In this document: positions 1-12,060 of the stretch, one piece after another
Layout: each line of letters opens with the position of its first letter
Numbering within the stretch: the stretch's first letter is position 1
Source: Rhizophagus irregularis
Lineage: Eukaryota > Glomeromycota > Glomeromycetes > Glomerales > Glomeraceae
Reading direction: 5' to 3'
Length of the DNA stretch: 64,000 bases
Assembly (NCBI RefSeq): GCF_026210795.1
Contig: NC_089451.1
Coordinates: 3,394,001 to 3,458,000, forward strand
The notes under the pieces: model-generated
Database searches by the model: none
What the model saw: only the letters and a program-made list of their open reading frames with translations
What the model was told of the DNA's origin: nothing
Program-made: the position numbers and the translations under genes

Positions 1-263
1 AAGGAATTACCGAAAATGCCATAGAAATAGCACAAAATCGGTGTTGGAGTTTTTTATTGAAATGAGAGTTACAAAAAATTTATATTGTATTACAAAAAAA
101 AAAATAAAATATTTTTATAATTTTGGTAGGATTCTGTGATCCTATTCTGGCTGGATTTATGAGACGCCCTTAAAAATTTCCGATTCGGATTCCTAAATTT
201 TGTGCCATGTTGATCATAATAAAAATCACGTGACTACACGCTCCCCTTAAATAAATAACTTAC
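1..263. other. left edge, no gene seen
   Basis: AT-rich sequence with no supported coding region. It contains one TCACGTGA palindrome at 226-233. It directly precedes the last visible unit of the first micro-exon array, so it is probably intronic or part of an insertion inside that gene. The kinase part expected by analogy with the second gene would lie further left, outside the window. Confidence 0.4.
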
Positions 264-3200
264 TCCCTATATTATTAAATGATTTTTTAAATAAAGAATT
301 TAGTTAGTTTAAATTATTTGCAAATATTATATAAAGATAGTGGCCAAAATTATCTGAACACTTAAAATTATGCAGATCATGTTAATGTGATATAAAAAAC
401 GTATAATTTTGTATTAATAATAATAATAAACAAATTTCTACTATATTTTAATTACTTATGTCATTTCAGAATTCTTTTGGAAATATGAATCCAATTAATG
501 CATAAATTTTACAATTTATATAACAAAAAATATAAAATAATTAAATTACTATAACTCAGTGTCTCAGTTAATATCAATCAGAATATTATAAATTTACCAC
601 CATTTGGATCATCTTATTGAGATGAATTTAATTTATGAAAATCTAATTACCAGAGCAAAATATATCTAAACAATTTAAAGTGCTAAATATTAATCTCCCA
701 AAAAATTCAGTTATTATCATTTGAATCCTTTCAGTGAGATAGATGCATGAATCTAAAATCATAAAAAACAATCACTAGATCGAAAAATATACAATAAATG
801 TCCAGGTAATTTTGGCTTTTCTCTGTAAATAAGTAATAAATTATTAATAAAATTAAATAAATAATTTATAATTTACCAGCAGAAGTAGCCAATGCTTTTT
901 TAAATGAAAGAATTCAGTTAATAAATAAATATTATGTAAATAAGTAATAATAGAATTAAATAAATAACTTACATACTATATTATTTAATAATTTTTAAAT
1001 AAAGAAATTAATTAGTTTAATTATATATAAGTATTATATAAATAAGTAATAATAGAATTAAATAATAATTTACCTTCTATATTATTTAATTTTTTAAATA
1101 AAAAATTTAGTTTGAATTATAAATAAGTATTATATAAATAAGCAATAATAGAATTTAATAAATAACTTATAACTTACTATCTATTAAATAAAAAATTTAG
1201 TTAGTTTAAATATTATATAAATAAATAATAACAAAATTAAATAAATGACAATAACTTGTAATTTACCAACAAATATAGCTAAAATAAATTAAAAAATAAT
1301 TTTTAAATAGAGAATTTAATCAATTAAATTATATGCAAATATTATATAAATTAGCAACAATAAAATTAATAGTTTGTAACTTACAAACTAAATAAATTAC
1401 AAAATAATTTTTTAAATAAAGAATTATGTTAATATAAATAAGTAATAATTAAATAAATAACTTACTGCCTAAATTATTAAATAATTTTTTTTAATTTAAA
1501 TTGTATATAAATATTATATAAATCAGTAATAATAAAATTAAATTAAATAACTTACCCACTATATTATTAAATAATTGTTAGTTTAAATTATATATAAATA
1601 TTATATAAATAAATAAAAACAAATAACGATAAATTGTAATTTACCAGCAAAAATAACTAAAATAAATTAAAAAATAATTTTTAAATAGAGAATTTAATTA
1701 ATTTAAATTATATGAATAAATTAGTAACAATAAAATTAAAATTACAAGATAATTTTTTAAATAAAGAATTAAGTTAGTTTAAATTATACATAAATACTAT
1801 TATAAATAAATAAAAACAAAATTAAATAAAACTTGTAATTTACCAGCTAAAATAACTAAAATAAATCAGAAATAATTTTTAAATAGAGAATTTAATTAAT
1901 TTAAATTATATGATGTATAAATTACTAGTAACCATAAAATTAAATAAATAGCTTATAACTTACAAACTAAATAGAATTACAAAATAATTTTTTAAATAAA
2001 GAATTTGGTTAGTTTAAATTACATGTAAATATTATGTAAATATGTAATAAATAACTTACTGCCTAAATTATTAAATAATTTTTTAAATAGACTTTTTAAT
2101 TTAAAATGTATATAAATATTATATAAAGTCAAAGCTCGTTATAGTGAACCCTCATTTTCGTTCACTATAACGAATATTCACAAACATGAAAGATTTCTTT
2201 ATAGTAAACCTTAGTATATTAATACAATAAAAAGTTTCTTTTAACAAAAGTATTTAATTTTGATTTTAAAGCCTTAAGAATTTCCAATTCTGTGTTATCT
2301 AATAATAGTTCTATTGGCATTTCATAGTATGATCTTGTAAATTTAATTCCTTATACAAATAATATTAATAATAGAGTGAAATTCTAATCCTAATTTTTGT
2401 GTTTAAAGTGATTTGTGAACAATATACCTAATGATTTCACGTGATATTTACTATAACGAATATAAATTTATAATATACGTTCTATATAAAATTTTTAAAA
2501 AGTTTACTATATCTAATATCGAGACTTTATTAGTAAGTTTACTATAATGAATAAGATTTATTAGTAAGTGAACTGGGGGAATAAAAAAGTTCACTATAAG
2601 CCAAATTTACTATAACGAGCTTCACTATAACGAGCGTTGACTGTAAATCAGTAATAATAAAATTAAATAATAACTTACACACTATATTATTAAATAATTA
2701 GTTAGTTTAAATTATATATAAATATTATATAGATAAATAATAACAAAATTAAATAAATAAAAATAACTTGTAATTTACCAGCAAAAATAACTAAAATAAA
2801 TTAAAAAAATTTTTAAATAGAGAATATAATTAATTTAAATTATATGTATAAATTAGTAACAATAAAATTAAATAAATAGCTTATAACTTACAAACTATTT
2901 TAAATAAAGAATTTAGTCAGTTTTAATAAATTATATGTAAATATTATATAAATAAGTAATAAAAAGAATTAAATAAATAACTTACATACTATATTATTAA
3001 ATAGTTTATTAAATAAAAAATTTAGTTAGTCTAAATTATATATAAATATTATATAAATAAGTTAATAATAGAATTAAATAAATAACTTACATGCTATATT
3101 ATTAAATGGTATATTAAATAAAGAATTTAGTAATTTAGTTAATTTAAATTATATGCAAATATTAAATAAATCAGTAATAATAAAATTAAATAAATGACTT

Positions 3201-6200
3201 ACAAACTATATTATTGAATAATTAATTGATTTAAATTATTTGTAAATATTATATGAATAAATAACAATAGAATTAAATAAATAACTTACATGCTATATTA
3301 TTAAATAGTATATTAAATAAAGAATTTAGTAATTTAGTTAGTTTAAATTATATGTAAATATTATATAAATCAGTAATAATAAAATTAAATAAATAACTTA
3401 CAAACTATATTATTAAATAATTAATTAATTTAAATTATTTGTAAATATTATATGAATAAATAATAATAGAATTAAATAAATAACTTACTCCCTATATTAA
3501 TAAATTAAAGAATTTAGTTATTTTAAATTATATATAAATAAGTAATAATAAAATTAAAAAAACATACGTCCTATATTATTAAATGATTTTTTAAATAAAA
3601 AATTTAGTTAGTTTAAATTATATGCAATTATTACTGATGTAAGTAAGTAATAATAGAATTAAATAAATAACATACCCTCTACATTATAAAATAATTTTTA
3701 AAAGAATTTAGTTATTAGTTTAGATTATATGTAAATATTATATAAATAAGTAATAATAGAATTAAATAAATAACTTATAACTTACGATCTATTAAATAAA
3801 AATTCAGTTAGTTTAGATTATACTATGCAATTATTACTGATGTAAATAAGTAATAATAAAATTAAATAAATAACTTACTAACTATGTTATTAGATAATTT
3901 TTAAAATAAAAAAACTTAATTAGTTTAAATTATATGTAAATATATTGTATTGTATAAATAAGTAACAATAGAAATATAGAATTAAATAAATAATTTACTC
4001 ACTATATTATTTAAATAATTTTTTAATTAAAGAAATAGTTAGTTTAAATTATATGTAAATATTATATAAATAAGCAATAATAGAATTAAATAAATAACAC
4101 ACCATCTATAAAATAATTTTTTTAAAAGAATTTAGTTAGTTTAAATTATATGTAAATATTATATAAACAAGTAATAATAATGAACTTACTTTCTATATTA
4201 TTAAAATAGTTTTTTAAATAAAGAATTTAATTAGTTTAAATTATATATAAATATTAAATATTAAAATAAGTAATAATAGAATTAAATAAATAACTTACTC
4301 CCTATATTATTTAAATAATTTTTTAAATAAAAAATTTAATTAGTTCAAATTATATGTAAATATTAGTATATATATAAGCAATACTAATGAACTTACTAAC
4401 TAAATAAATTATTTTAAATAAAGAATTTAGTTAGTTTAAATTATATATAAATATTAAAAATTAAAATAAGTAATAATAGAATTAAATAAATAACTTACTC
4501 CCTATATTATTTAAATAATTTTTTAAATAAAGAATTTAATTAGTTCAAATTATATGCAAATATTATATAAATAAGTAATAATAGAATTAAATAAATAACT
4601 TACACCCTATATTATTTAAATAATTTTTTAAATAAAGAATTTAATTAGTTTAAATTAAATGTATATAATATATAAATAAATAACTTACTCCCTATATTAT
4701 TAAATAATTTTTTAAATAAAGAATTTAATTAGTTTAAATTATATGTAAATATTATGTAATAAGTAATAATAGTATAAATAAATAACTTATAAACTTACGA
4801 TCTATTAAATAAAGAATTTAATTAGTTTAAATTATTTGTAAATATTATATAATAAGTAAAGTACTAAATAAATAACTTACCCCCTATATTATTAAAGAAT
4901 TATTTAAATAATGATTGGATTAGTTCAAATTATATGTAAATATTATATATAAAATTAAATAAATAATTTATAACTTACGATCTATTAAATAAAAAATTTA
5001 GTTTGTAATTATTATATAAATAAGTAATAATAAAATTGAATAAATTATTTATAACTTACGATCTATTAAATAAAGAATTTAGTTAATTTAAATTATATGT
5101 AAATATTATATAAATAAATAATAATAGAATCAAATAAATAATTTATAACTTACGATCTATTAAATAAAGAATAATTAGTTTAAATTATATGTAAATATTA
5201 TATAATAAGTAATAATAGAATTAAATAAATAACTTACCTCCTATATTATTAAATAATTTTTTAAATAAAGAATTTAGTTAGTTAAATTAATAATAGAATT
5301 AATAAATAACATACCATCTAAAAAATAATTTTTTAAATAAATAATTCAGTTAGTTTATATTATATGTAAATATTATAAAAATAAGTAAGAATCGAATTAA
5401 ATAAATAACTTATAACTTACGATCTATTAATAAAAAATTTAGTTAATTTAAATAAAGTAATAAAATATAGAATTAAATAAATAACTTATGATAACTTACC
5501 AACTAAAATAAATTGTAAAAATTTTTAAATTAAAAATTTAGTTAGTTTAAATTATGTAAATATTATATAAAAAATAAATCTAATTGTAACAACTTATATG
5601 CTCTTATTTGTAATAACTAACATTAGAATTATGAGACCTGCAGTAAAAATTTTCTTTTTGGAATTAAAGTTATATAATTTCATAAATAGTAATTTTCGAA
5701 AGTAGGAAAAAATATTGTGGAACAAGTATTACCAAAAAAAAGGGGATGAAGTAAACAAAGTAATATTATAAAAATATAGTAAAAATATTTGTCATACCTC
5801 CACTTTTCATTTTTATTAAGTGTTTTGAAGACTTGGAATTTTGGTTAGTAAAATCTTATTTATTTGCCATATGTAATACCATAATATTGGTTAAAACTGC
5901 TCCATTTTAAATGACCTCCCAAAAAGAAAATTCTAAGTTATACACAAAGTCTGAATATGGTAATTTTAATATTCTAGCAGAAATTATAAAATAATTAGAA
6001 TATAATGAATAATATGAATAATATGTAATAAATAGAATTTTCAGTATGAAAAAAATTCATCCTTAGGATACATAGTAAAAATAAAAAGAAAGGAGAGTAT
6101 AATATGGGTTACAAATAGGTTGTTACAAATAAGTTGTGTAATAAGTTGTTACAAATACATTTATTCTTATAAATAAGTAATAATAGAATAAATAAATAAC

Positions 6201-7034
6201 TTATAACTTACGATCTATTAAATTAAAATTTAGTTAATTTAAATATTATATAAATAAGTAATGATGGAATTAAATACATAACTTATAACTTACCAACTAA
6301 AATGAATTACAAAATAATTTTTTAAATAAAGAATTTAGTTAGCTTAAAACTAGTTAAATAATAGAAATATAAATATCGTATAACTTACACCCTGTAGTAT
6401 TATTAATTATTAATTAGTTAGATGTAGATAGAATCTAAAGTATTTACTGTAAATTAAATATGTTACTTACAATCTAATTATTTAAATTAAGAATAATATA
6501 TAATTAGTTGAATTATATAAAATATTAGACAAATAAGTATATTGTAGCCTACCATCTATAATATAATTAATTATTAAATAATTAGAATTTAGTTATCTGA
6601 ATTAATTATATAGTAAAGAACTAAAGATTTTAATAACTGGTAACTTACTAACTACAGTATTATTAATTATTAATGAATTATTTATTAGTTATATGGAATA
6701 TAACAAAAATAATAAGTAATATAGTGATTATTTAATTATAAGACAACTTATTAACTTACGAGCTAAATTATTTAATATAATTTTGTATAATATAGTTAGT
6801 TTAAATTATACTTGTATATTATAAGATATAATTATAGTTAGAATTTAAACATTTTTATAAATAAGATTTAATATTTCAGTTTGTTTAATATACCTTCAGA
6901 TTCCTTAGTACTGCTTTCTTCAAATTCCTCAATTTCAAATTCTTCAGAGCTGTCTAGTTTGTTATATTGCACATTTTAAAATTCTAATTATATTAAATGT
7001 TTATATTACATATATGATTATTACCATGAGCCAT
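264..7034 (-). CDS. micro-exon gene 1 (paralog of the kinase gene at 31664-43445), 3' end outside window
   Basis: Minus-strand gene recognised by homology to the gene at 31664-43445. Exon 1a is 7025-7034 (ATG plus 7 nt). A 71-nt intron (6954-7024, GT..AG) follows, then exon 1b at 6894-6953, which reads in frame through an acidic stretch ending EEFEESSTKES, nearly the same as the paralog. The donor at 6887-6893 is GTATATT in phase 1. From there to the left edge there are 50 tiny exons, each preceded by TAG and followed by GTAAGTT-like donors. Joined in phase 1 they contain no stop, whereas phases 0 and 2 do. Residues at the start of the array (N-D-W-F) resemble the paralog (D-D-W-Y). The C-terminal domain is not in the window; a kinase is expected by analogy only. 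Intactness cannot be judged from this part. Confidence 0.6.
332..826. mobile_element. MITE, Tc1/mariner type, inside an intron of array 1
   Basis: Terminal inverted repeats: left GGCCAAAATTATCTGAACA (342-360) pairs with right TGTCCAGGTAATTTTGGC (799-816). The right end extends to CTCTG followed by TA. The interior has no coding capacity. It interrupts the ~100-bp periodicity between the micro-exons at 264 and 877 without touching either. The TA target duplication is likely but the left end is eroded. Confidence 0.6.
2125..2643. mobile_element. MITE with GCTCGTTATAGTGA inverted ends, inside array 1
   Basis: The left end AGTCAAAGCTCGTTATAGTG (2127-2146) is the inverted complement of the right end CACTATAACGAGCGTTGACT. 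The motif TTCACTATAACGA recurs internally. It is flanked by TA, as for pogo/Tigger-type Tc1/mariner MITEs. It lies wholly in the intron between micro-exons 2060 and 2679. Confidence 0.65.
5573..6167. mobile_element. MITE with TTGTAACA inverted ends (same family as 41049-41350)
   Basis: The left end AATCTAATTGTAACAACTTA and the right end, read inverted, ATGTATTTGTAACAACTTA form terminal inverted repeats. Extra copies of GTTACAAATA sit near the right end. The related element in array 2 is inserted in the opposite orientation. It lies between micro-exons 5500 and 6212. Confidence 0.55.
6894..7034 (-). CDS. exons 1a and 1b of micro-exon gene 1
   Basis: The start at 7034 is the ATG GCT that aligns with the ATG GCT at 43445 in the paralog. 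Continuous reading from this ATG hits TAA after 13 codons. Splicing 7024-6954 (GTAATAATC to ACAAACTAG) gives an open acidic frame rich in Glu and Ser. Total coding length of 1a+1b is 70 nt, phase 1 at its end, the same phase as the 118-nt first exon of the paralog. About 110 bp upstream is also shared with the paralog. The short first intron is inferred from frame, not proven. Confidence 0.5.
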
Positions 7035-7150
7035 TACTGTATAGTTATATTAAAATTCTCTTTAACTGGAAAGATAAAGTAAATATCTTTTTTCTTTTTT
7101 TTATTAAACGCTTTTATTAGTATGGATAAATATAGTAATAATATTTATGC
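7035..7150 (-). promoter_or_regulatory. upstream block conserved with the paralogous micro-exon gene
   Basis: The bases immediately upstream of the ATG at 7034 match those upstream of 43445. Shared blocks, read on the plus strand, are TATATTAAAATTCTCT, then ACTGGAAA-GATAA, then TTATTAAA-GCTTTTATT followed by GTATGGA. This conservation outside the coding region suggests promoter/5' UTR was copied with the gene. No initiator or factor site is assigned. Confidence 0.45.
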
Positions 7151-7860
7151 AAAATGCATTGTGTAAAATGTTTCACAAGTACAAGCATTGCATCATTGCA
7201 TGTATGACAACATCCAGAATATCCAGAACGTGTATCAAACATCGAGCCTAAAATTTTTCTTAATGCATAATGCATAATGTATAATATACAAGGTAAAGTT
7301 CATATACGGATATACCCGATAGGCTTATTATTTATTATTGAATGAAATCTGATAGGTTCACATGATTTCTAACTGTTCTTGGCGCAGATCGGTATAATCA
7401 CGTGACTTCAGGTTAAGAAAAACCAGTTTAATTTTGAGCAAGCTAAGGTCGATATTTATATAAAATATTATATATATATATTTTATTTTTATTTATTAAA
7501 TGTATTTATTAATAAGAATTATTAAATAATATTAATTCTACAAGTTATTACTAATTATTAAGTTCATTTCTGCAAAAAAAAGTAAAAGAGATGCTAGAAA
7601 GATCTTTTCTCGTATTAATTCTAGAGTCTCCTGCAACCCATACTTCGTTCTAGTATATATGCATTATATTTACGAATGTCATTTAGATTAAATTGGTTAG
7701 TCAATATATTATTATATATTGTTTAAATTGTATTACTGAGATTATGTGTCGCTTCCGAAAATTTCCCTCTGGAGTAAACATTTTTCAAAAGTGTTGCTCT
7801 TGTGTTATTTCTTTAGTCATCATTTCCGAAGGCTGATTACAAAAAAATAAGAAATGATGT
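7151..7860. other. intergenic, no gene seen
   Basis: Holds a patch of repeated TGCATT/ATGCATAATG words (7150-7290), a TCACGTGA palindrome at 7398-7405 and AT-rich sequence. No ORF or repeat with supported function. Confidence 0.4.
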
Positions 7861-9260
7861 TAGAAATAACTTAAAGTCCAACTTTATTAAAATTCAAATC
7901 AAAATTCTATATTTATACAAAAAGAAAATGAAGCATTAAATATATTTCTTAACAATAAAGAAAAACCCTCTTACCTATTCAAAAAACTTACATTATCATA
8001 AAGTTGAAGTCCAAAGTTAAAGTCTAAGGAAAAAAGAAAAAGAATTATTATTAACGTTTTTTAAAGTTAAAAAAAACTTTATCAAAATATTCACTAAAAG
8101 CCCGAGTTGTCTGAAAAAAAGAGAGAAAGTGAAACATTAAAAGTACACTTTATAATACTTGCCAGAAGTTTTAATTATGTGTTCGGTAAGTATTTTTGAT
8201 AGATTTTTTTTAAAAAAAAATGTTATATAAAATTTCTCTTTCTCTTCTAGGACATTACTTTAAATTTAAAGTCGCGTCCTAAAAAAAAAGAGAAAGAAAC
8301 ATTAACGCTAATAACGTTTCTTAAAAGTTAAAGAAAAACCCGCCAAAAACTTACTACAAAATTAAAGCTGATCAAAACCTAAAACAAAAAGAAAAAGAAA
8401 CGTAAATAACGTTTCTTTAGTTAGAGAACAAACTCCTATCGAAAACTCCAAGTTAAAGTTCTAGAGAGTCCACGTCCTAAAAAAAAGTCAATATAGAACG
8501 TTAGTACATCTTTAGAGAAAACAAACATCCCCATTGTTCCACTTACCAAAATGTTAGTTTATTTCAGTAAGAGATCTAAAAAAAAAAAGAAGAAACCAGA
8601 ACGTGAGTAAGGCTCTTCAAACAAAAAAAAAATAACGCTTCCATTAATTTACATTTTAAATTTCTATTCAAAGTTTTAACTTAAAAAAGAAAGAAATAGA
8701 ACGTTAATGACATTTTTAAAGTAAACCAAGTAACTTTATTTCTCTACCTACCCATTCCGGTTTCAAGAGCTAAGATTTTAAAAAATAAATAAAAATGTTA
8801 GCATGTTTCGTTAACGCAATAACACAATTCAAGCAAGACCCCTTATATACCTTCAAGTCCCAAGTTTGTCCAAGAAGTTCAGCGTCCTAAAAGTAAAAAA
8901 AAAAGTTTTTTTTTCTTTAGTAAAATATTCAAAAATGGAAACACACGAAACTTACCCTTAAGCTTTACATTTCAAGAAGGCGTCTATAAAAAGAAATAAG
9001 AAAGAATGTAATTACATTCTTTAAAAAAAAAACCATTCTTTAAATTCATCGTACAATTTATCACCATTTATTTAGTTAAAAAAAAAAACATTCCCATTAT
9101 ATTTACCATTTGTCTGATTCTAATAGACCTAAAAAAGAAAAGCATAACGTTAGTAATATCCCTTAAAGAAAAGAAACACTACTGTTATTCTACTTAACGA
9201 AATATCCTTTTTCTTTCGTCATTGTTGCAAGTAATATAGTGTAAGTTAGGAGACTTTTTT
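7860..9260 (-). repeat. field of short exon-like blocks separated by AACGTT-hairpin, T-tract intron-like segments
   Basis: On the minus strand, intron-like segments repeatedly end in a long T tract plus TAG (plus-strand CTAAAAAAAAAG at about 8279, 8380, 8485, 8577, 9130) and start with GTAAGT/GTAAAT/GTATAT (plus-strand ACTTAC and relatives). Blocks between them are about 22-36 nt, for example 24 nt at 8355-8378. The intron-like parts share a GAAACGTT..AACGTTTC hairpin (clear near 8300 and 8400). Several block lengths are not multiples of three, no start codon or frame could be followed through, and no product is proposed. It may be a decayed multi-exon gene or a non-coding transcript. Confidence 0.4.
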
Positions 9261-10128
9261 TTGGGGGTTTAGTTAGATAGCCAAAAGCATGAAACCGTTT
9301 TTTTTTTCTAAGTGAAAAAAAAAGTTTATGTAGGAATTGGTGTTACATTGGCCAAAATGAAAGTCTATTCCAGCTGAATATTTATTTTTATAGTTCGTAT
9401 TTTTTAGTATTAAATAATTAAATTGATGATAAGTAAAGTCATTTAATATGAATTCGGTAAAAAATATCCAATGATTTATAGTCATTAATTAATCTAATTT
9501 TTGTCACTTGTCGTGACGTTTTGTAATTAACTTTTTTTTTAATTAAAAAATGTCGAACATGCTGTTTTATAATTAAAAAAATGAAAATCCCATTTTTTTT
9601 ATCAATTTCGAATAAGATTATTGATAAAGGTGCTAGGGCTATTGTTACTATCGATTTGCGTCGGAGTCACGTGATAGCAACAGTAAAATAAAATGATATA
9701 AAATTAAAACTTATATATGTAACTTTAAAGTGTATATTATTCAAATAAACAATAACTTAAAATAAATGAAACAATACAAATAAATAAATACTAATTCATA
9801 AATCATAACAGAAAGATAAAATATTGCTGCCTCCACCGGCGATCTGCAATATTACCGATAAAATTAAAAACTAAACTAAACTAAAATTAATACTTCATAA
9901 AATCCTCCTTAAAATCCCCTCGTTCGCCCATTCTATTTATATTGTTCGTAATTTCGGTATAAATTATACCATGTATAAACTTCGTATAAATTACACTAGG
10001 TGTAAATTAAACTAAGTATAAGTTATAAAAAAGTATAAGTTACACCGTTACACCGCTGATCACTGGAATCTTATGCCACTTTCTTGAATCTTAGATGTGG
10101 CGCAAATCCGCGTAACACTATCAATGCA
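9261..10128. other. intergenic with a degenerate GTATAA-type repeat
   Basis: No supported gene. TCACGTGA at 9667-9674. Around 9955-10060 a degenerate tandem of GTATAAATTACAC-like words is visible (five or so copies). Confidence 0.4.
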
Positions 10129-10309
10129 GATCCTATAAAAAATTTAATCCGTTATTTCTGTAAAAACTCCGTAAAATTTAGCCTTTCACGGATCCATTCA
10201 CGGAAAATGTAAATAATTCGATAAATTCCGTGATACAAGGTTATTAATTCCGGAAATATGAGCCTTTTACGGAAAAAAGGTGTAATATAAAAAACGGATT
10301 TACAGGGAG
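10129..10309. mobile_element. MITE copy 1 (TCCCTRTAAA..ATCCGTT ends)
   Basis: A roughly 180-bp element. Left end TCCTATAAAAAATTTAATCC; right end read inverted TCCCTGTAAATCCGTT. It is strongly similar along its whole length to 59923-60095, including the internal block around ATAATTCGATAAATTCCGTG. Non-coding; superfamily not assigned. Confidence 0.7.
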
Positions 10310-11259
10310 AGGTGTGTAAATTTTTTTTTTTTTAAAAAAAAAAAATTCTCGTACTAAACTTTAACACTTATCAGTTATGGTAGTCAAAGTATCCATTCAA
10401 TGATATACAATTCTTCGGAATAACTATATATGGATCCTTGCAGAAATTTTAATTGGAAAATCTCTTTGTAATTAAATTTAGTATCATTGCGAAAAGAGTC
10501 TACTGTATGCAGATCTTAGTGATTAACAAGTTAAACCTATTTCAACAACGTTGGCTTTTTGCTGTAATTCTGTTAAAACCATCAGTTAAATCGGTGTCAC
10601 ATTATTTAAAGTATATAGAAGTTAAAATTAATTTAATAAATTTTTATTTCTTTCGTAATTATATAAAACAATCGTGTAACATTAAAAAAATCTATAGTGA
10701 GAACTATAGAAATCCCTTACGTATGTATGCAGGAATTTCGGTGTTTATATAGTTCAGTTATATACAATCCTTAAATCTTTTTTTTTTAAAATAATCACAT
10801 GGTTTCAAGCTTTCTCAATAATTATGTACTGTACAGTATATATCCAAATATGTGTATTAACCTTTTAATGAAAAAAAAAATTATTCAAGACTTACGAAAC
10901 GAAAAAAACTAACGTAATAACTTCATACTCTAAGGCAAGGAGCATGATTAAAAATTTCTTCTAAAAAAGACTTACATCATTCAATTGTCTTCTCAATTGT
11001 TAATAATCTGTTTATATGTGACACAATTGCAATATGAATTAATAAAGTTAGTTCAATTATATAACAATTACAGTATTAATCCATTTATACATTAAATTTT
11101 ATTAATATAATCTAATAAAGTTAGTTTTTTTTTGCAAGAAACCAGCTGATCTATAAAAGATAATCAAAAAAGTTAATATTTTTAATAACCTTTTTTAGAC
11201 TTTCTTAGGATCTTTTCAACTTTGATTCCATGATGTAGTTTAGCCAAAAAACGGAGCTG
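10310..11259. other. intergenic, no gene seen
   Basis: AT-rich with homopolymer tracts. One 99-codon ORF at 10453-10752 has no recognisable domain and ordinary intergenic composition, and is not called. Confidence 0.35.
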
Positions 11260-12060
11260 AATTCCTGATTGCCAATCATCTTTAATCGCAGAAAATCCCC
11301 TGGAATTCCATGACGATCTACGCCTTAGCCAGGTCCGGATCACGTTGTGGTGGCTAATTATTTTTCGGCTAACTACACCATTATTTTGATTCCTCTTGGA
11401 TAAAGGTAAATAAATATATAATTTATTTTTTTAAAAAAAAATTTTCATGAATGGCCTTTTATTTGTTTCAGCTTCAGTCTGTAAGTACATAGATAAGCTC
11501 CAGGGCTTTTTTAAAATTAACTTTGTAGAAACGTTTTACTAACGTTTCTTGCATGGACTCTATGGTTCAAAATTTTTTTAAAAAAAATTTGTTTACTTTG
11601 TTTTCTTTTATTTTTTTTTGTAGGTGTCAGTTTTTTATGCTTGGGACTTGAGTCTGGTAAGTTTCAAAACAAAATTTGAAACATTCTTTTATAATTTATT
11701 TTTTTAATCTCTCTTTTTTTTTTGTAAGTATCGGTTCTTTCAGCTTTAGGACTTGGATATGCCAATATGGTAAGTTTCTTACGAAACTTATCTGTAATAT
11801 TGTTTTTTTATTAAAAAATTTTATCTTTTTTTTGTAGGCATCTGGTTCTTTTGGCACGATACCTTACTGTAGATTGGCGTCTTGGAATGAATTGGTAAGT
11901 TTCGAAGCAAATCTTTGCTTTGAACCTTTTTAAAATTTATTTACATATATATTTAATTATTTTGATTTTTTTTTTTGATTTTTTCTTTTTTTGCAGGTAT
12001 CGGTAAATTGAGCTTCCCAGGCCTTGAGACCATAGGAGGATCAGTAAGTTTAAAACGGTT
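11260..12060 (+). repeat. plus-strand series of short exon-like blocks between T-tract introns
   Basis: Blocks bounded by AG on the left and GTAAGT on the right: 9 nt (or 3 nt) ending 11479; 33 nt starting GTGTCAG after TTTTTGTAG; about 41 nt starting TATCGG (acceptor written GTAAG, perhaps a damaged GTAG); 57 nt starting GCATCTGG; and 47 nt starting GTATCGG, then GTAAGTTT. Starts are similar (GTATCGGT-like), suggesting duplicated exon-intron units. The intron near 11526 has the same GAAACGTT..AACGTTTC hairpin as 7860-9260. Lengths 41 and 47 break the frame and some blocks carry stops, so coding is doubtful. Confidence 0.4.

Larger units (their letters stand above)
264..6762 (-). repeat. micro-exon array 1 (50 tiny exons, intron units of about 70-120 bp)
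   Basis: Exon low coordinate and minus-strand sequence, in transcript order: 6760 CTC, 6649 TTA, 6553 ATG, 6471 ATT, 6389 GGT, 6294 TTG, 6212 ATC, 5500 TTG, 5421 ATC, 5315 ATG, 5238 GAG, 5154 ATC, 5060 ATC, 4979 ATC, 4881 GGG, 4799 ATC, 4689 GGA, 4604 GGT, 4499 GGA, 4397 TTA, 4299 GGA, 4190 AAA, 4103 ATG (donor GTGTGT), 3999 TGA, 3879 TTA, 3786 ATC, 3676 AGG, 3568 GAC, 3489 GGA, 3402 TTT, 3290 CAT, 3203 TTT, 3091 CAT, 2986 TAT, 2892 TTT, 2779 (12 nt), 2679 TGT, 2060 GCA, 1964 TTT, 1844 CTG, 1645 (12 nt), 1556 TGG, 1466 GCA, 1385 TTT, 1267 (12 nt), 1178 ATA, 1074 AAG, 973 TAT, 877 (18 nt), 264 GGA. All lengths are multiples of three. One unit between 1645 and 1844 has lost its exon. Intron signals: GTAAGTT start, AACTAACTAA branch-like box, TAG end. 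Confidence 0.75.

Noticed and set aside
246-6900. Array 1 and array 2 as plain centromeric or AT-rich satellite
   Set aside because: The repeats keep donor, branch box and acceptor while the three bases between acceptor and donor vary; all exon lengths are multiples of three and the phase matches coding exons at both ends of array 2.
8189-8250. Perfect-looking plus-strand intron GTAAGTATTTTT..TTCTCTTCTAG
   Set aside because: Lies within a field whose other signals are on the minus strand; no flanking coding sequence on the plus strand.
10453-10752. 99-codon plus-strand ORF
   Set aside because: No domain, no splice context, and amino-acid use typical of random AT-rich sequence.
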